Below, piece by piece: positions 31,903 to 41,984 of a stretch of 48,365 bases of DNA. Position numbers and translations under genes: made by a program. The DNA is taken from positions 1 to 48,365 of the forward strand of contig CAYOXX010000015.1 of the NCBI GenBank assembly GCA_964408025.1, given 5' to 3'. The notes under the pieces are model-generated. The model was not told the origin of the DNA and ran no database searches. It saw only the letters and a program-made list of their open reading frames with translations. How positions within the stretch are numbered: position 1 is the first letter of the stretch; every line of letters begins with the position of its first letter. Source of the stretch: CAYOXX01 sp964408025 (GTDB lineage: Bacteria > Acidobacteriota > DATKUA01).

Positions 31903-32892
31903 ATGGGCGGGAAGCACAAGGCGCGTCACTGGCGCCGCGACGGTGAGGCGATCGTCTGCACCCTCTGCCCCCACTTCTGCCGCCTCGCCGAGGGCCAAGT
32001 CGGCATCTGCCGCGGCAGGCGACACGCCGACGGCGAGCTCTGGGCCCTAAACTACGGCCGCGCGCCCTCGCTCTCCCTCGATCCGGTCGAGAAGAAACCG
32101 CTCTTCCATTTCCACCCCGGAGCCGCGATCCTCAGCCTCGGCCCGGTAGGCTGCAACTTCCAGTGCGACTTCTGCCAGAACTGGACCGTCAGCCAGAAGG
32201 ACTGCCCGACGAGCAGTTTCGATCCCAACAGCCTGGTCGACTACGCCCGACGCAGCGGCGCCATCGGCATCTCCTACACCTATACCGAGCCGCTCATCTG
32301 GTTCGAGTTCGTCTTCGATTGCTCCGTCGCCTTCCGCGAGGCCGGCCTCAAGACCGCGATGGTCTCCAACGGCTTCGTCAACCCGGAGCCGCTCGGCGAG
32401 CTCCTGCCGTTGATCGACGCCTGGAACATAGACCTCAAGTCAATCCGCCCCGACTTCTATCGCCGCATCTCCAAGGGCCGGCTGGAGCCGGTCCTGGCGA
32501 CGATCGAGCGGGCTAACGAGGCGACCCTGGTCGAGCTGACCAACCTCATCGTGACCGGCGAGAACGACAGCGATGAGGACCTGCGCGACCTGGTAGGCTG
32601 GGTGGCCGGCATCGACCGTAGCATTCCTCTGCACTTCTCGCGCTACCACCCCGACTACCGCAGCAGCCGTCCGCCCACGCCGCAGTCCACACTCGAGCGG
32701 GCCTACGAGATCGGCAGGGAACAACTCGACTACGTCTACGTCGGCAACATCTTCATCCGCGGCACCGAAACCACCTGGTGCCCCGGATGCGGCACCGCTG
32801 TCGTCGAGCGCGCCGGCTTCGGCCTCTCGCGCGCCGCGCTCGAGGGCAACCGCTGCGCCGCCTGCGGTCGCGAGCTGAACATCATCACCTGA
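31903..32892 (+). CDS. amrS: AmmeMemoRadiSam system radical SAM enzyme (AmrS)
   Basis: A 329-residue radical SAM enzyme. The N-terminal block CTLCPHFCRLAEGQVGICRGR binds a metal in this family. The cluster motif GCNFQCDFCQN (C-x3-C-x2-C) follows near residue 83, then YTYTEP and FVNPEPL of the pyruvate-formate-lyase-activase-like barrel. The C-terminus has a zinc-ribbon-like WCPGCG / CAACG pair. The substrate is unknown; the family co-occurs with AmmeMemoRadiSam proteins, but none is in this window. The ATG at 31903 is used; a TTGACT-N17-TAGCAT upstream (31865-31893) would start transcription close to it. Downstream gene starts 14 bases on. Confidence 0.85.
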   Translation: MGGKHKARHWRRDGEAIVCTLCPHFCRLAEGQVGICRGRRHADGELWALNYGRAPSLSLDPVEKKPLFHFHPGAAILSLGPVGCNFQCDFCQNWTVSQKDCPTSSFDPNSLVDYARRSGAIGISYTYTEPLIWFEFVFDCSVAFREAGLKTAMVSNGFVNPEPLGELLPLIDAWNIDLKSIRPDFYRRISKGRLEPVLATIERANEATLVELTNLIVTGENDSDEDLRDLVGWVAGIDRSIPLHFSRYHPDYRSSRPPTPQSTLERAYEIGREQLDYVYVGNIFIRGTETTWCPGCGTAVVERAGFGLSRAALEGNRCAACGRELNIIT

Positions 32893-32906
32893 CCTGAGTG
32901 GAGCCC

Positions 32907-34928
32907 ATGGTGAAGGGACAGAAAGCCGTCAGCGGAAAGAAGTGGCGCCGCCGCGCCGCCTACCTCGCGCTCGTGCCGGCGCTCGCCCTGGTGATAGCCT
33001 GGGGCGCTAGCAGCTACTACGGCGAACGCCGCACCGGCCAGGACGCCCTGCTGCCGGAAAACTCTAACATCATCACTTACTCGGCGTTCGAGTGGGAGAT
33101 GGACGATCCGTCGGAGCTGATCCTCGACGGCAGCCGGCTGGCACGGCCCGAGTTCGATCGCGGCCTGCTGCGCTTCACCTGCGTCAGCGACACCTTCCTC
33201 TACTTCAACCTGGCTGGCCAGAAGCTCTCATCCAGCCGTCACTTCCTGCTCTACCTCAACCTCATAACCCGCAGGCCCGGCGGCAGGCTCGTCGTATACC
33301 TCACGCAGGACGGGGGTGGCGGGCGACGCCACTACGTCTCGGAGAGCATCCGCCTGCCGGAAGGCGAATTCACACGCAACATCGACCTCCACGCCCTGCG
33401 CTTCTATCTCGATATCGACGGTAAGCGGACCTTCCGCTGGGGCTCCGAGCTGACCTGGGCCGACGGACTGCGCCTCGACTTCGACCGCCTCGAGGGAACC
33501 AGCGTGACCATCAACAGCGTCCGCTTCCGTCCCGGCATGACGCTGGAGTTCTCGCTTAACGACCTCTGGGACCGATGCCAGCAAGAGGGGCTGGGAACCA
33601 GGCGGATACGCGGCCTCCGCATCGCCGCAGGAAATGAACACGGCACCTTGACCACACCGCCGCTGGGCATCGGCACCATCTCGCGCTTCCACGACATGGT
33701 TCTGATCGACGCTGTGGGGCGGGTGACGGCCGAGATCCGCTCGGGAAGCGTCGGCGAGGATGGCGAGATGGAGTGGAGTGACTGGATGGCCGTCGCGGAC
33801 GACGGGGATGTTAGCCGGCTGCCGGCTCGACCGTTCGTTCAGATCCGATTCGTCTTCGAGGCGAATGAGCAGGGGATTCAGGTGCCCCGGCTGGCCGGCT
33901 TCCGGCTGCGCTATGTCGACCCCACGCCGCCGGGCCTCGGCGGACCACTGTTCGGAACCGCCCACATGCCAACCTACCTCCCCGGTAGCTCGATCACCAA
34001 CATGCTCGACAGGGGCTCCTACACAGTCTGGATCAGGCTGCCACTCACCCACCCGCGTTTCGACGAGGCGGCCAACAGGCTCATCGCCCACGACGTCAAC
34101 CTCGTCGGCAGCATCGACTTTAGAGAAGCCTCCAGGAGCGCCGCTCTCGAGGCGCTGCGCCTCTACCGGGGCCGCATCGCCGTCTGGGAGGTCACCTCGA
34201 GAAGGCCGGTGGGCGCTCCTTTCTACACCGAGTTTTTCGCCGACGCTCGCCGCATCGATCGGGAAGCGATTTTCTTCCCTGAGCGGGTCGGCCCTGACTA
34301 CTTCCAGCGGCTCGCCCTGCGCGGCCAGTACCGATTCGCCACCGCGGCCGGCACTCAGGAGGAGGTGCTGAACCGCGGCTTCTGGTGGTTCTTCGTGCTG
34401 GCCCTGCTCTGCCTCGTCGTGGTGGCCGGCCTCGGGCCGCTGACCGGCTACCACTTCAAGGTAGGCTGCAGGGAACTGGTAGCCGGCGCCGCGGCGCTCG
34501 CCGCCTGCGCGGCCATCCTCATGCCGGCGATCCTTGCGACCGGCCTGGCCGGCCTCGCCTGGCCGCGCGACTGGAGTCAGATCGAGATCGCTTTCAACCG
34601 CTACGTGGTCAGCGCTTTCCTGCAGGAGTTCGTGCGGGCGCTGCTGCTGCTGCTGCCCGTGGGTTACCTGGTCCGCGCCGGCGTGCGCGATCGAACCGCC
34701 TGGATAACCGTGCTGGCGGCCAGCAGCGTTCTCTTCGGCCTCGGTCACCTGGGATACCCGGGCCTCTCGCCGGCCGAGGTGCTCGGCTTTGTCGTCGTCA
34801 CCACTCTAGCCGGCCTGATCTTCGGAACTCTCTTCTACGCCACCCGCTCCCTGACGGCCGTGGTGATCATCCACCTGATCGCCAACATCTTCCTCTCGAC
34901 CATGACCGACATCGGACCGCGGCTCTGA
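32907..34928 (+). CDS. Membrane protein with extracytoplasmic domain and C-terminal CPBP-like domain
   Basis: A protein of about 673 residues. A single N-terminal helix (AYLALVPALALVIAWGAS) is followed by ~470 residues of extracytoplasmic beta-rich sequence. The C-terminal ~185 residues contain about six helices in the CPBP (CAAX-type protease) arrangement. Motifs FGLGH (FxxxH) and HLIANI (HxxxN) are intact, but the usual EExxxR reads QEFVRA, with the first Glu gone and one residue missing. Protease activity is therefore doubtful. The ATG at 32907 has GGAG upstream; a GTG at 32898 is an alternative. It begins 14 bases after the AmrS gene and is probably cotranscribed with it. Confidence 0.72.
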   Translation: MVKGQKAVSGKKWRRRAAYLALVPALALVIAWGASSYYGERRTGQDALLPENSNIITYSAFEWEMDDPSELILDGSRLARPEFDRGLLRFTCVSDTFLYFNLAGQKLSSSRHFLLYLNLITRRPGGRLVVYLTQDGGGGRRHYVSESIRLPEGEFTRNIDLHALRFYLDIDGKRTFRWGSELTWADGLRLDFDRLEGTSVTINSVRFRPGMTLEFSLNDLWDRCQQEGLGTRRIRGLRIAAGNEHGTLTTPPLGIGTISRFHDMVLIDAVGRVTAEIRSGSVGEDGEMEWSDWMAVADDGDVSRLPARPFVQIRFVFEANEQGIQVPRLAGFRLRYVDPTPPGLGGPLFGTAHMPTYLPGSSITNMLDRGSYTVWIRLPLTHPRFDEAANRLIAHDVNLVGSIDFREASRSAALEALRLYRGRIAVWEVTSRRPVGAPFYTEFFADARRIDREAIFFPERVGPDYFQRLALRGQYRFATAAGTQEEVLNRGFWWFFVLALLCLVVVAGLGPLTGYHFKVGCRELVAGAAALAACAAILMPAILATGLAGLAWPRDWSQIEIAFNRYVVSAFLQEFVRALLLLLPVGYLVRAGVRDRTAWITVLAASSVLFGLGHLGYPGLSPAEVLGFVVVTTLAGLIFGTLFYATRSLTAVVIIHLIANIFLSTMTDIGPRL

Positions 34929-35016
34929 ACCACTCCTGCCGCGGCCGCGGCGCCAAGACGGGACTCCGCGGGGCTTGTGAGGAGCCACGCCTCTTGCTAC
35001 GATTCGGCCTAATGCC

Positions 35017-37680
35017 ATGAAGAAAGACGACGACTTCCGGCTCGTGCCCCCGCCCCCTCCGGCCGCCAAGGAGAGGGTTGCCGGCGACGGCCGCACGCCG
35101 ATGATGCAGCAGTACCGTAGCGCCAAGCGGCAGCACCCCGACGCGATCCTGCTGTTCCGTATGGGCGACTTCTACGAAATGTTCTACGACGACGCCGTAG
35201 TCGCCTCGCGCATCCTCGAGATCGCACTCACTACCCGCGACCGCAAGAGCAGCAACCCGGTCCCTATGTGCGGCATTCCGCACCACGCGCTCGAGAACTA
35301 CGTCGGCAAGCTGCTGCGCGCCGGCCACCGGGTCGCCGTCTGCGACCAGGTCGAGGATCCGCGGCTGGCGCGCGGGCTGGTGCGCCGCGAGGTCACGCGG
35401 GTCATCACCCCCGGCACGCTGCTGGAGGAGAACCTCCTGGAGGCGAGGGAGAACAACTACCTCTGCGCAATCGCTGCCGATGGGGATACCGCGGCGGCGG
35501 CTTTCATCGACGTCTCGACTGGCGAGTTCAAGGTGGCCGGCCACTGCGGGCCCGCCCGCTGGGAGGAGCTTGGAGACGACCTCAACCTGTTCCGCCCGCG
35601 CGAGGTCATCCACCCGCAGGGTATGGAGCTGCCGCGTGTGCTCTTCTCCGCACTCGAGGGAACTCTGGTTCACGGGCAAGAAGACTGGTGGTTCGCCCCG
35701 GACTACGGCGCCGAGGTCCTGCAGCGGCACTTCGGGGTCGCCACACTCGAACCGTTCGGCCTCGAGCTGCCGTCAATGATCTGCGCCGCCGGCGCCGCCC
35801 TGCAGTATCTCAACGAGGTGCAGCGGACCGACCTGACGCACCTAGACGAGCTGAGGGTGATGCGCGAGGCCGAGGCGATGGTCATCGACGACGTCACCCG
35901 CCGCAACCTCGAGCTGACCGCCTCGTGGATGACCGGCGACAAGCGAGACTCGCTGCTCGGCCTCCTCGACCGCACCCGCACCAGCATGGGCGCCAGGCTG
36001 ATCCGCCAGTGGCTGCTCCGCCCGCTGCTCGACATCGAGGAGATCGATGCCCGCCTCGAGGCCGTCGAGGAGCTGGTCGGCGACGCCGGCGCCAGGGCCG
36101 CTATCGTCGAGGAGCTCAAGTCGGTGGCCGACCTCGAGCGCCTGCTCGCCCGCATCCTGGTCGGCAGCGCCAACGCCCGTGACCTCATAGCACTGCGCAG
36201 CTCCTTCGAGGTGCTGCCCCAACTGCACGGCATCCTCGAGGGCCGAACGAGCGCCCGGCTGCGGGAACTGCGCGGGAAGATCGACCTCCTCGACGATGTG
36301 CGCGATCTGATCGCAACCAACCTGGCCGAGGAGCCTCCGCTGCAGCTGCGCGACGGCGGCCTAATCGCCGAGGGAGCAGACGCCGAGCTGGACGAGCTGC
36401 GGGCCATCGTCAGGGACAACCGTAGCTCCATCGCCGACATCGAGCGCCGCGAGCGCGGTCGCACCGGCATCCCGAAACTGAAGGTCAAGTACAACAAGGT
36501 GTTCGGTTACTACATCGAGGTCTCCCGCTCGCACCTCGACCTGGTGCCCGACGACTACTTCCGCAAGCAGACTCTGGTCAACGCCGAGCGCTTCATCACC
36601 CCCGAGCTCAAGGAGTACGAGAGCAAAGTTCTCAACGCCCAGGACCGGATCGTGGCGCGCGAGTACGAGCTCTTCTGCGGGCTGCGCGAGCGGGTGGCGC
36701 AAGAGGGAGCCCGCATCTCCGTCACCGCCCGTGCCCTGGCGCGTCTCGACGTGCTGGCCTGCCTGGCCGACGACGCCGCCCTCTTCGGCTACAGCCGGCC
36801 GCAGGTAAACGACAGCGACGAGATTCGCATCGCGGGCGGCCGCCACCCGGTTGTCGAGCGGCTACGGCTGGAGGAGCGCTTCGTCCCCAACGACGCCCTG
36901 CTCGACACCTCCGGTCACCGCCTGCTGATCATCACCGGCCCCAACATGGGCGGCAAGAGCACCTACCTGCGCCAGGTGGCCCTGATCGCCCTGATGGCCC
37001 AGGCAGGCTCCTTCGTGCCGGCCGACGAGGCGACGATCGGCCTCGTCGACCGCGTCTTCACCCGCATCGGCGCCAGCGACTACCTGGCGCGCGGCCAGAG
37101 CACCTTCATGGTTGAGATGAGCGAGACGGCTAACATCCTGCGCAACGCCACGCGCCGCAGCCTCATCATCCTCGACGAAATCGGCCGCGGCACCTCGACG
37201 TTCGACGGCCTCTCGATCGCCTGGGCGGTCGCCGAGCACATCCACAACCACCCGCGCCTCGGCGCCCGGACGATGTTCGCCACCCACTACCACGAGCTCA
37301 CCGACCTGGCGTTGACGCTGCCCGGCGTCAAGAACCTCAACGTCGCCGCCCGCGAGCACGGCGACGAGGTTATCTTCCTGCGCACCGTCGTACCCGGCCC
37401 CTCCGACCAGAGCTACGGCATCCAGGTCGGCAAGCTCGCCGGCCTGCCCAGGGATGTCGTGCGGCGCGCTAAGGAGATACTGCGCAACCTCGAATCCGAA
37501 GAGCTCGACCGCGAGGGCCACCCCAAGCTCGCCCGCAGCGGCAAAGCAGAGGATGCCGCTCCCGCTGCACCCGCACCACATCCCGTGCTCGCCGAACTGA
37601 AGAACCTCAAGGTGGAAGAGCTGACGCCGCTGGAAGCCCAGGCACTGCTCGACAGGCTGAAGAAGAGGATCGACGACTGA
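35017..37680 (+). CDS. mutS: DNA mismatch repair protein MutS
   Basis: An 887-residue mismatch-recognition ATPase. The N-terminal mismatch-binding motif GDFYEMF carries Phe52 and Glu54, with CGIPHHA and VCDQVEDP following. Core and clamp domains occupy ~280-620 (KVKYNKVFGYYIEVSRSH). The ATPase domain holds Walker A GPNMGGKST (Gly641 onward), EMSETANIL, Walker B LIILDEIGRGTSTFDG and MFATHYHEL. The C-terminus ends in a LxLLDRLKK-type helix, as in full-length MutS. A Pro-rich leader precedes the domain. Length and motifs are fully typical, so the gene looks intact; MutL is not in the window. Confidence 0.97.
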   Translation: MKKDDDFRLVPPPPPAAKERVAGDGRTPMMQQYRSAKRQHPDAILLFRMGDFYEMFYDDAVVASRILEIALTTRDRKSSNPVPMCGIPHHALENYVGKLLRAGHRVAVCDQVEDPRLARGLVRREVTRVITPGTLLEENLLEARENNYLCAIAADGDTAAAAFIDVSTGEFKVAGHCGPARWEELGDDLNLFRPREVIHPQGMELPRVLFSALEGTLVHGQEDWWFAPDYGAEVLQRHFGVATLEPFGLELPSMICAAGAALQYLNEVQRTDLTHLDELRVMREAEAMVIDDVTRRNLELTASWMTGDKRDSLLGLLDRTRTSMGARLIRQWLLRPLLDIEEIDARLEAVEELVGDAGARAAIVEELKSVADLERLLARILVGSANARDLIALRSSFEVLPQLHGILEGRTSARLRELRGKIDLLDDVRDLIATNLAEEPPLQLRDGGLIAEGADAELDELRAIVRDNRSSIADIERRERGRTGIPKLKVKYNKVFGYYIEVSRSHLDLVPDDYFRKQTLVNAERFITPELKEYESKVLNAQDRIVAREYELFCGLRERVAQEGARISVTARALARLDVLACLADDAALFGYSRPQVNDSDEIRIAGGRHPVVERLRLEERFVPNDALLDTSGHRLLIITGPNMGGKSTYLRQVALIALMAQAGSFVPADEATIGLVDRVFTRIGASDYLARGQSTFMVEMSETANILRNATRRSLIILDEIGRGTSTFDGLSIAWAVAEHIHNHPRLGARTMFATHYHELTDLALTLPGVKNLNVAAREHGDEVIFLRTVVPGPSDQSYGIQVGKLAGLPRDVVRRAKEILRNLESEELDREGHPKLARSGKAEDAAPAAPAPHPVLAELKNLKVEELTPLEAQALLDRLKKRIDD

Positions 37681-37783
37681 ACTGCTGACCGTTTGCCGCA
37701 ACATCCGCACGACAGCTGAAGCCGCTACATCCTTTCAATCGGTGCCGCGATCGGGTTATAACGGTTTCAGGAAGGGGACGCGC

Positions 37784-39193
37784 ATGAATACAGATTTCAT
37801 AAATCACGCTCTACGGTCGTTGCTAGTAGCTCTCTCGCTCTGCGCCGTTGGCTTCACGACACCGCTCTCACAGTTGGCATACCGCACTCAGGAAGAGAGC
37901 GCGCCGGAGACGCAGGTCAAGAACATCATCCTCATGATCAGCGACGGCTGGGGCTACAACCATATCGAGGCGGCCAGCTACTACCGCTTCGGCGAAGCCG
38001 GCAGCCAGGTATACACGCAGTTCCCCTACAGATTCGCCATGAGCACCTACTCCGCCGACGGGCACGGCTACAATCCCGAGCTGGCCTGGTCCTACTTCGA
38101 CTACGTCAAGACGGGTGCCACCGACTCGGCGGCAGCCGCCACAGCCCTCTCCACCGGCGTCAGGGTTCGCAACAGGATTGTAGGCCTCGACGTCTTCGGC
38201 CGACCCCTGCGGCACATCTGCGAGCGCGCCGAGGAGCTCGGTATGGCCACGGGCGTCGTCACAAGCGTTCCCATCAGCCACGCCACGCCGGCCGGCTTCA
38301 TCGCCCACAACAGCAACCGCTACAACTACCTCGAGATCGCCGAGGAGATGATCGTCGAAAGCGCCGTCGACGTCATTTTCGGCGCCGGCCATCCGCTCTT
38401 CGACAACGACGGGCGCCCAGTCGCGCCCCCGGAAGATCCCGAAGCCTACCGCTACGTCGGTGGCGAGGCGATCTGGAGCGGCCTCCTGGCCGGCACAGTC
38501 GGCGGCGACGCCGACGGCGACGGCACTCCCGATCCCTGGACGCTGATCCAGACGAAGGGGGAGTTCCTGGCGCTGGCAGAAGGCCCGACGCCAAAGCGGG
38601 TTCTTGGAGTCGCCACCATTAATCGCACACTGCAGCAACGCCGCAGCGGCGTCGACGACGACCTGACCGACGACCTGCCCTACCAGGCGCCGCCGGTCGA
38701 GAACGTCCCCACACTGGCCGAGATCTCCCTGGCCGCACTAAACGTCCTCGATGACGATCCCGACGGCTTCTTCCTGATGATCGAGGGCGGGGCGGTCGAT
38801 TGGGCCAACGAGGACAACCAGTCGGGCCGCATGATCGAGGAGCAGATCGACTTCGACGTCGCCGTCGAGGCCGTCGTCCGCTGGATCGAGGAGCACAGCG
38901 ACTGGAACGAAACGCTGCTTTTCGTCACCGGCGACCACGAAGCCGGCTACCTCACCGGCCCCGGCTCCGACCCCGCCTGGGAACCGATAGTCAACAACGG
39001 TCGCGGCAACCTGCCCGGCATGGAGTGGCACGTCGTCGATAGACACACCAACCTCCTCATCCCCATCTTCGCAAAGGGCGACGCCGCCCGCCTCCTCGCC
39101 GACTACGCCGACCAGCACGACCCCGTCCGCGGCCCCTATATCGACATCACGGAAGTCGCACAACTTATCTTTCGGCTGCTCGTGCGCCCCTGA
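37784..39193 (+). CDS. Secreted alkaline phosphatase
   Basis: A 469-residue exported phosphomonoesterase of the PhoA superfamily. The N-terminal 30 residues form a signal peptide (LLVALSLCAVGFTTPLSQ). The metal-binding start LMISDGWGYNH is followed by the nucleophile motif TDSAAAATALSTG with Ser115, SHATPAGF, MIEGGAVDWANEDN, TGDHEAGYL, and a late HTNLLIPIFAKG block with its His. Two Zn2+ and one Mg2+ are expected. The ATG at 37784 has AAGGGGA upstream; an earlier GTG at 37742 would put charged residues before the signal peptide. Single gene. Confidence 0.92.
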   Translation: MNTDFINHALRSLLVALSLCAVGFTTPLSQLAYRTQEESAPETQVKNIILMISDGWGYNHIEAASYYRFGEAGSQVYTQFPYRFAMSTYSADGHGYNPELAWSYFDYVKTGATDSAAAATALSTGVRVRNRIVGLDVFGRPLRHICERAEELGMATGVVTSVPISHATPAGFIAHNSNRYNYLEIAEEMIVESAVDVIFGAGHPLFDNDGRPVAPPEDPEAYRYVGGEAIWSGLLAGTVGGDADGDGTPDPWTLIQTKGEFLALAEGPTPKRVLGVATINRTLQQRRSGVDDDLTDDLPYQAPPVENVPTLAEISLAALNVLDDDPDGFFLMIEGGAVDWANEDNQSGRMIEEQIDFDVAVEAVVRWIEEHSDWNETLLFVTGDHEAGYLTGPGSDPAWEPIVNNGRGNLPGMEWHVVDRHTNLLIPIFAKGDAARLLADYADQHDPVRGPYIDITEVAQLIFRLLVRP

Positions 39194-39359
39194 GCGGAAG
39201 AAGCACTCTAGCCAAGTCTAGAGTCGTTCAAACCACCGGCGGCGGCACTGCATCGGTGCCTGCGGCCCGACGCCGAACATATTGGGTCTCGACTACGGCT
39301 GTATAAATATGCAGAATATGCGGACCACGCCGAGGGCAGCCGCCGCAGGAGAACCGGGT

Positions 39360-40781
39360 ATGGGAGAGAGCGAACGCATGCTCGAGCGGGCTTTCAAGCT
39401 GATCGATAAGTACCTGGAGGAGGACCGCCTGCCCGAGACGCCTGTGGTCGAGTACCTCCCGCCCGAGGAGCTGAAGTGGAAGCTCGATCTCGAGCTGGGG
39501 GAGGACGGTGCCTCCGTCGAAGAGCTGCTCGCCTTCCTGGAGACATACCTGCGCTACGGTGTCAGGATCGGGCACGTCCAGTTCGTAAACCTGCTCTTCG
39601 GCGGCTTCGATGAGGCCGCCTTCCTCGGTGACGTCTTCGCCACGCTCTCGAACAACCAGATGCACACCTACGAGGTTGCCCCGGTCGCCACACTCATCGA
39701 GTTGGCGTTGATAGCGAAGATGAACTCCTGCATCGGCTTCGACGGCGGCGAGGGGATCTTTTGCTCCGGCGGCAGCAACGGCAACCTGCTCGGCATGCTC
39801 TGCGCCCGCAATCGGGCCTTCCCCGACGTCAAGGCCGGCGGCTTCGCCGGCGGCGAGATGCCGGCCCTCTTCATCTCCGACCAGGCCCACTACTCGTTCG
39901 CCAAGGCGGCCAACCAGCTCGGGATCGGCACCGACAACGTTGTAAGGATCAAGGCAGACGAATTAGGACGCATGAAGCCCGATGAGCTTGAGCTGGAGAT
40001 CGAGCGGAGTCTGGCTGCGGGTAGGAAGCCCTTTTTCGTTGGCGCCACGGCCGCGACCACGACGCTGGGGGCCTTCGACCCGCTGCACGAAATCGCCGAC
40101 GTAGTGGACAAACACGGCCTCTGGCTGCACGTCGACGCCTCCTGGGGCGGCCCGGTGGTCCTGAGCGAGAAGCACCGGCACCTGCTGGCCGGAAGCGAGC
40201 GCGCCCACTCCCTCACCTGGGACGCCCACAAGATGATGGGGACGCCGCTGATCTGCACCGCCTTCCTGACCAGGGATAAGGGGGTCCTCTTCCGTGCCGT
40301 TTCCGCCGCCAGCGCCGACACGGAGTACCTCTTCCACGAGAACGACGAGTCGGCCTATAACCTGGGCCGTATCTCTCTGCAGTGCGGCCGCCGCGTCGAC
40401 GCCCTGAAGCTGTGGCTGATGTGGAAGCAGCAGGGCGACGCGGGCATGGCGGCGAGAGTCGACCGCTTCTTCGGCCTCGCCGGTTACGCAACCGCCATCG
40501 TGGAGGAGCACCCCAAACTGGAACTGCTTGCCCGGCCACAGTCAATAGCCGTTTGCTTCCGCTACGTTCCGGAGGGCGCCGTCGACATCGACGATTTCAA
40601 CCTGCGGCTGCGCGAGAGGCTGCGCAGGAGCGGTAAGAGCATGATCAACTACTCCACCCTGCGCGGAAAGTTGGCGTTGCGTCTCTCCATTTGCAACGGC
40701 GCGATAAGCGAAGCAGATCTCGACACGCTCTTCGACAACATCACGCGCACCGCGGGCGAACTTGCCGCGGAGCGGGGCTAA
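39360..40781 (+). CDS. Group II PLP-dependent decarboxylase (Glu/Asp/Cys-sulfinate type)
   Basis: A 473-residue fold-type I decarboxylase. Signatures: GHVQFVNLLFGG (~77-88), GIFCSGGSNGNL (~136), HYSFAKAAN, ATAATTTLGAFDP, HVDASWGGP (PLP Asp), and SLTWDAHKMMG with PLP Lys291. The HVDASWGG form is typical of glutamate, aspartate and cysteine-sulfinate decarboxylases, so the product is probably GABA, beta-alanine or hypotaurine/taurine. The ATG at 39360 follows AGGAGA; upstream in-frame ATGs at 39309 and 39318 are possible but lack a site. It is first of a compact operon with ATP-grasp, N-acyltransferase and O-acyltransferase genes. Confidence 0.87.
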   Translation: MGESERMLERAFKLIDKYLEEDRLPETPVVEYLPPEELKWKLDLELGEDGASVEELLAFLETYLRYGVRIGHVQFVNLLFGGFDEAAFLGDVFATLSNNQMHTYEVAPVATLIELALIAKMNSCIGFDGGEGIFCSGGSNGNLLGMLCARNRAFPDVKAGGFAGGEMPALFISDQAHYSFAKAANQLGIGTDNVVRIKADELGRMKPDELELEIERSLAAGRKPFFVGATAATTTLGAFDPLHEIADVVDKHGLWLHVDASWGGPVVLSEKHRHLLAGSERAHSLTWDAHKMMGTPLICTAFLTRDKGVLFRAVSAASADTEYLFHENDESAYNLGRISLQCGRRVDALKLWLMWKQQGDAGMAARVDRFFGLAGYATAIVEEHPKLELLARPQSIAVCFRYVPEGAVDIDDFNLRLRERLRRSGKSMINYSTLRGKLALRLSICNGAISEADLDTLFDNITRTAGELAAERG

Positions 40782-40783
40782 TC

Positions 40784-41935
40784 GTGCCCGGCCGGGAAAA
40801 TCCCCTGCGGCTGAAGCCTGCGAATCCCGGCGCCGCGGCGAGAGCCGCGAAGTTTGTCGCCGCCGGGCGGAAGGAGCGCCTGGTATCGCCTTTCGAGTTC
40901 TGGCCGCCGGTCCTCTTTTATATCCCCGTAGGCTTCTATTACCTCTGGCTGGCGCTGCGCTTTCGGGGCCTGACGCTGCCGACCACGGCCAACCCCTCGA
41001 TCCACGCCGGCGGCATGATCGGCGAGTCAAAAGCGCAGATCTTCTCCCTCATGCCCGACCGGTTCAGGCACTTAATCGCGCCCTATTCGCTGTTCCGATG
41101 GCCGCAAGGCGTCGATACAACAACCGACGCTCTCTCCGCCGCCCGCCAGGCGATGGAGAGAACCGGCCTCTCCTACCCGATCGTGGCCAAGCCGGATGTC
41201 GGGCAGCGGGGCGACGGCGTGCGCCCGGTCCGCAACGACGAGCAGTTGCGCGACTATCTCGAGCGCTTCCCCAAAAACGCCGAAATCCTCCTTCAGGAAC
41301 TGGTTACTCATCCCGAGGAAGCGGGTGTGATGTACTTCCGCCGACCCGGTGAGGACCGCGGGACGATCTTTTCGCTGACACTGAAGGAGTTTCCCGCCGT
41401 CGTGGGCGACGGAGAGCGCACGCTTCGCGAGCTGATACTGGCCGACCGCCGCGCCCGCCGCATCCGCAAGGTCTACTTCAGGCGGCACGAGGCGGAATTA
41501 AACCGGGTAATCGACGCGGGCCGGCGGTTTCCGCTGGTTTTTTCCGGCAATCATTGCCAGGGAGCGATCTTCAAGGACGGCATACATCTGTCCACTCCCG
41601 CGATGCTCGACGCCTTTGACCGCATCGCGGTTTCGATGCCCGGTTTTTTCTTCGGCCGCTTCGACATCCGCTTTCGCGACCCGGATGCCCTGCGCGCCGG
41701 GAAGGATTTCAAGATCATCGAGATCAACGGGGCCGGCGCCGAGGCGACCCACATCTGGGACGCCAGGACTACCTTATCGGAAGCTTACGGCACACTCTTC
41801 CGCCAGTTCCGCGCTCTCTTCGAAATCGGTTACGAAAACCGCAGACTCGGTCACCGACCGATGGGAACTTTGAGATTCCTTAAGGATTTCTTCTCCTATA
41901 CAATGCTGGCGCGCAGATATCCGATGTGTGGATAG
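40784..41935 (+). CDS. Membrane-anchored ATP-grasp ligase
   Basis: A 383-residue ATP-grasp enzyme. A membrane helix near residues ~40-60 (WPPVLFYIPVGFYYLWLAL) anchors the N-terminus. The ATP-grasp fold follows: YPIVAKPDVGQRGDGV (lysine strand), ILLQELVTHPEEAGV (hinge), and late acidic metal ligands in FGRFDIRF and IIEINGAGAEATH. It should activate a carboxylate through an acyl-phosphate and join it to an amine or thiol. The GTG at 40784 lies 2 bases after the decarboxylase stop, with GGAG upstream, so the two are coupled. The GC-rich extension upstream of it is out of the decarboxylase frame and rejected. The ligase substrate is unknown. Confidence 0.8.
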   Translation: MPGRENPLRLKPANPGAAARAAKFVAAGRKERLVSPFEFWPPVLFYIPVGFYYLWLALRFRGLTLPTTANPSIHAGGMIGESKAQIFSLMPDRFRHLIAPYSLFRWPQGVDTTTDALSAARQAMERTGLSYPIVAKPDVGQRGDGVRPVRNDEQLRDYLERFPKNAEILLQELVTHPEEAGVMYFRRPGEDRGTIFSLTLKEFPAVVGDGERTLRELILADRRARRIRKVYFRRHEAELNRVIDAGRRFPLVFSGNHCQGAIFKDGIHLSTPAMLDAFDRIAVSMPGFFFGRFDIRFRDPDALRAGKDFKIIEINGAGAEATHIWDARTTLSEAYGTLFRQFRALFEIGYENRRLGHRPMGTLRFLKDFFSYTMLARRYPMCG

Positions 41936-41984
41936 CAGCTTCGAAGGCACAGAGGAAAAGTCACACAACTCCCGGTTAGGAATC

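Noticed and set aside
33228..34748. A 506-codon frame on the minus strand
   Set aside because: Antisense shadow of the CPBP-type gene; no recognisable fold and no start site.
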